From Euzebya tangerina (lineage in GTDB: Bacteria; Actinomycetota; Nitriliruptoria; Euzebyales; Euzebyaceae), in assembly GCF_003074135.1 (NCBI RefSeq), contig NZ_PPDK01000004.1, forward strand, positions 83,191-147,190: DNA of 64,000 bases, written 5' to 3'. A program made the position numbers and the translations under genes. The notes under the pieces were generated by a model, which saw only the letters and a program-made list of their open reading frames with translations, searched no databases and was not told the origin of the DNA. Of the stretch, positions 63,605-64,000 are shown in pieces; within the stretch, counting starts at the first letter, position 1; each line of letters begins with the position of its first letter.

Positions 63605-64000
63605 ATGACCATCCGCTTGCTCGCCGCTGTTCTTGCCACCCTGCTGGTCCTGACCGCGTGCACCGCCGCCGATGACGGCGGCGAGGGTGCCGACACGACC
63701 GCCGGTGACGGCACGTCTGAGGAAGGCAGAGGCCTCGACGCCTACGTGGAGGAGGACACCGGGGGCGAGTCGGCCGCGGACGAGGAAGCCGGGGACGAGG
63801 ACGGCGTCCAGGACGAAGCGATGGAGGAGGACGAGGAGGCGATGGACGAGGAAGAGCCGGCCTCCGGGGACGAGTCGGCCGCCACCGGCCAGGATCTCGC
63901 GATGGACGAGGAGGCGGCAGACGAGGAGGCGGCAGACGAGGGGGCGGCAGACGAGGGGGCGGCAGACGCCGACGCAGTCGCGGGCGCCGACGCAGTCGCG
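63605..64000 (+). CDS. Predicted lipoprotein with an acidic low-complexity region (C-terminus beyond window)
   Basis: The first 132 residues are present. A short signal peptide (LLAAVLATLLVLTAC) ends in lipobox LTAC with Cys about 19. The mature part is dominated by Glu, Asp and Ala, including four 15-bp DNA repeats encoding EAADE/GAADE units. GAGGAG lies five bases before ATG 63605. Any folded domain would lie beyond the window, so function is unknown. The acidic tether would project a C-terminal domain away from the membrane or cell wall. Confidence 0.75.
   Translation, partial: MTIRLLAAVLATLLVLTACTAADDGGEGADTTAGDGTSEEGRGLDAYVEEDTGGESAADEEAGDEDGVQDEAMEEDEEAMDEEEPASGDESAATGQDLAMDEEAADEEAADEGAADEGAADADAVAGADAVA
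63911..63970. repeat. 15-bp in-frame tandem repeat in the acidic lipoprotein gene
   Basis: Four units of GRGGCGGCAGACGAG (the last ends GCC) encode five-residue EAADE or GAADE steps. A second duplication, GACGCAGTCGCG, follows at 63971-64000. This is unrelated in sequence to the GGTGGGGAACC family. Confidence 0.85.

Overview
The window is high-GC, densely packed chromosomal DNA from an actinobacterium. The evidence is a mycothiol-type DsbA-family reductase, an F420-dependent LLM-class oxidoreductase, a SigE-family sigma factor, GT4 glycogen synthase, gatCAB, a pathway from GGPP towards lycopene, and a secreted protein with cell-wall-binding (CWB2) repeats. A deep-branching lineage such as Nitriliruptoria/Euzebya is plausible from the gene style, but I could not test it. 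No rRNA, tRNA, prophage, insertion sequence or CRISPR was found.

Layout. 1-3.5 kb: branched-chain 2-oxoacid dehydrogenase operon (E1a-E1b-E2, E2 cut by the window edge) with a palindrome over its promoter. 3.7-6.6 kb: mycothiol-linked thioredoxin-fold reductase, and a sigma factor overlapping a membrane protein that looks like its anti-sigma partner. 6.7-10.2 kb: fatty acyl-CoA ligase, sirohydrochlorin chelatase, SDR. 10.3-20.2 kb: serA, a GGDEF/EAL membrane sensor, a small membrane protein, an ABC ATPase, and ilvB-ilvN-ilvC with a leader peptide and attenuator. 20.4-26.4 kb: repeat-rich gap, alpha/beta hydrolase, and an isoprenoid/carotenoid operon (polyprenyl synthase, crtI, crtB, type-2 IPP isomerase). 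26.5-31.7 kb: acyl-CoA dehydrogenase, secreted metalloprotease-like CWB2 protein, F420 enzyme. 31.7-35.6 kb: gatCAB and a decayed vapBC pair. 35.7-41.2 kb: lipoprotein, leuB, DUF2252 protein, glycogen synthase. 41.2-48.4 kb: MoxR/DUF58/VWA operon with a Gln/Pro-rich membrane protein, ligA, and a 50-residue small protein. 48.4-54.3 kb: secreted phosphoesterase, nickel/cobalt exporter-like protein, SDR, mnmA. 54.3-56.2 kb: atypical LuxR regulator divergent from a secreted cysteine-rich precursor and a small two-helix membrane protein, the best candidate for an undescribed system. 56.2-64 kb: PNPOx-like protein, cysteine desulfurase, PaaK-like protein, etfAB, subtilase with P-domain, acidic lipoprotein (cut).

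Three themes stand out. First, one tandem DNA repeat family (core GGTGGGGAACCYGACC) forms at least five arrays: 20-bp period in non-coding gaps, 21-bp period inside two genes, where it is read in two different frames. In two gaps it fills the whole space between convergent stop codons. Second, branched-chain amino acid metabolism recurs: breakdown by bkd, synthesis by ilvBNC and leuB, with a textbook-style attenuator on ilvB. Third, several genes lack a leader and start 6-7 nt after a TAGCGT-like -10 box, which decided several start choices here.
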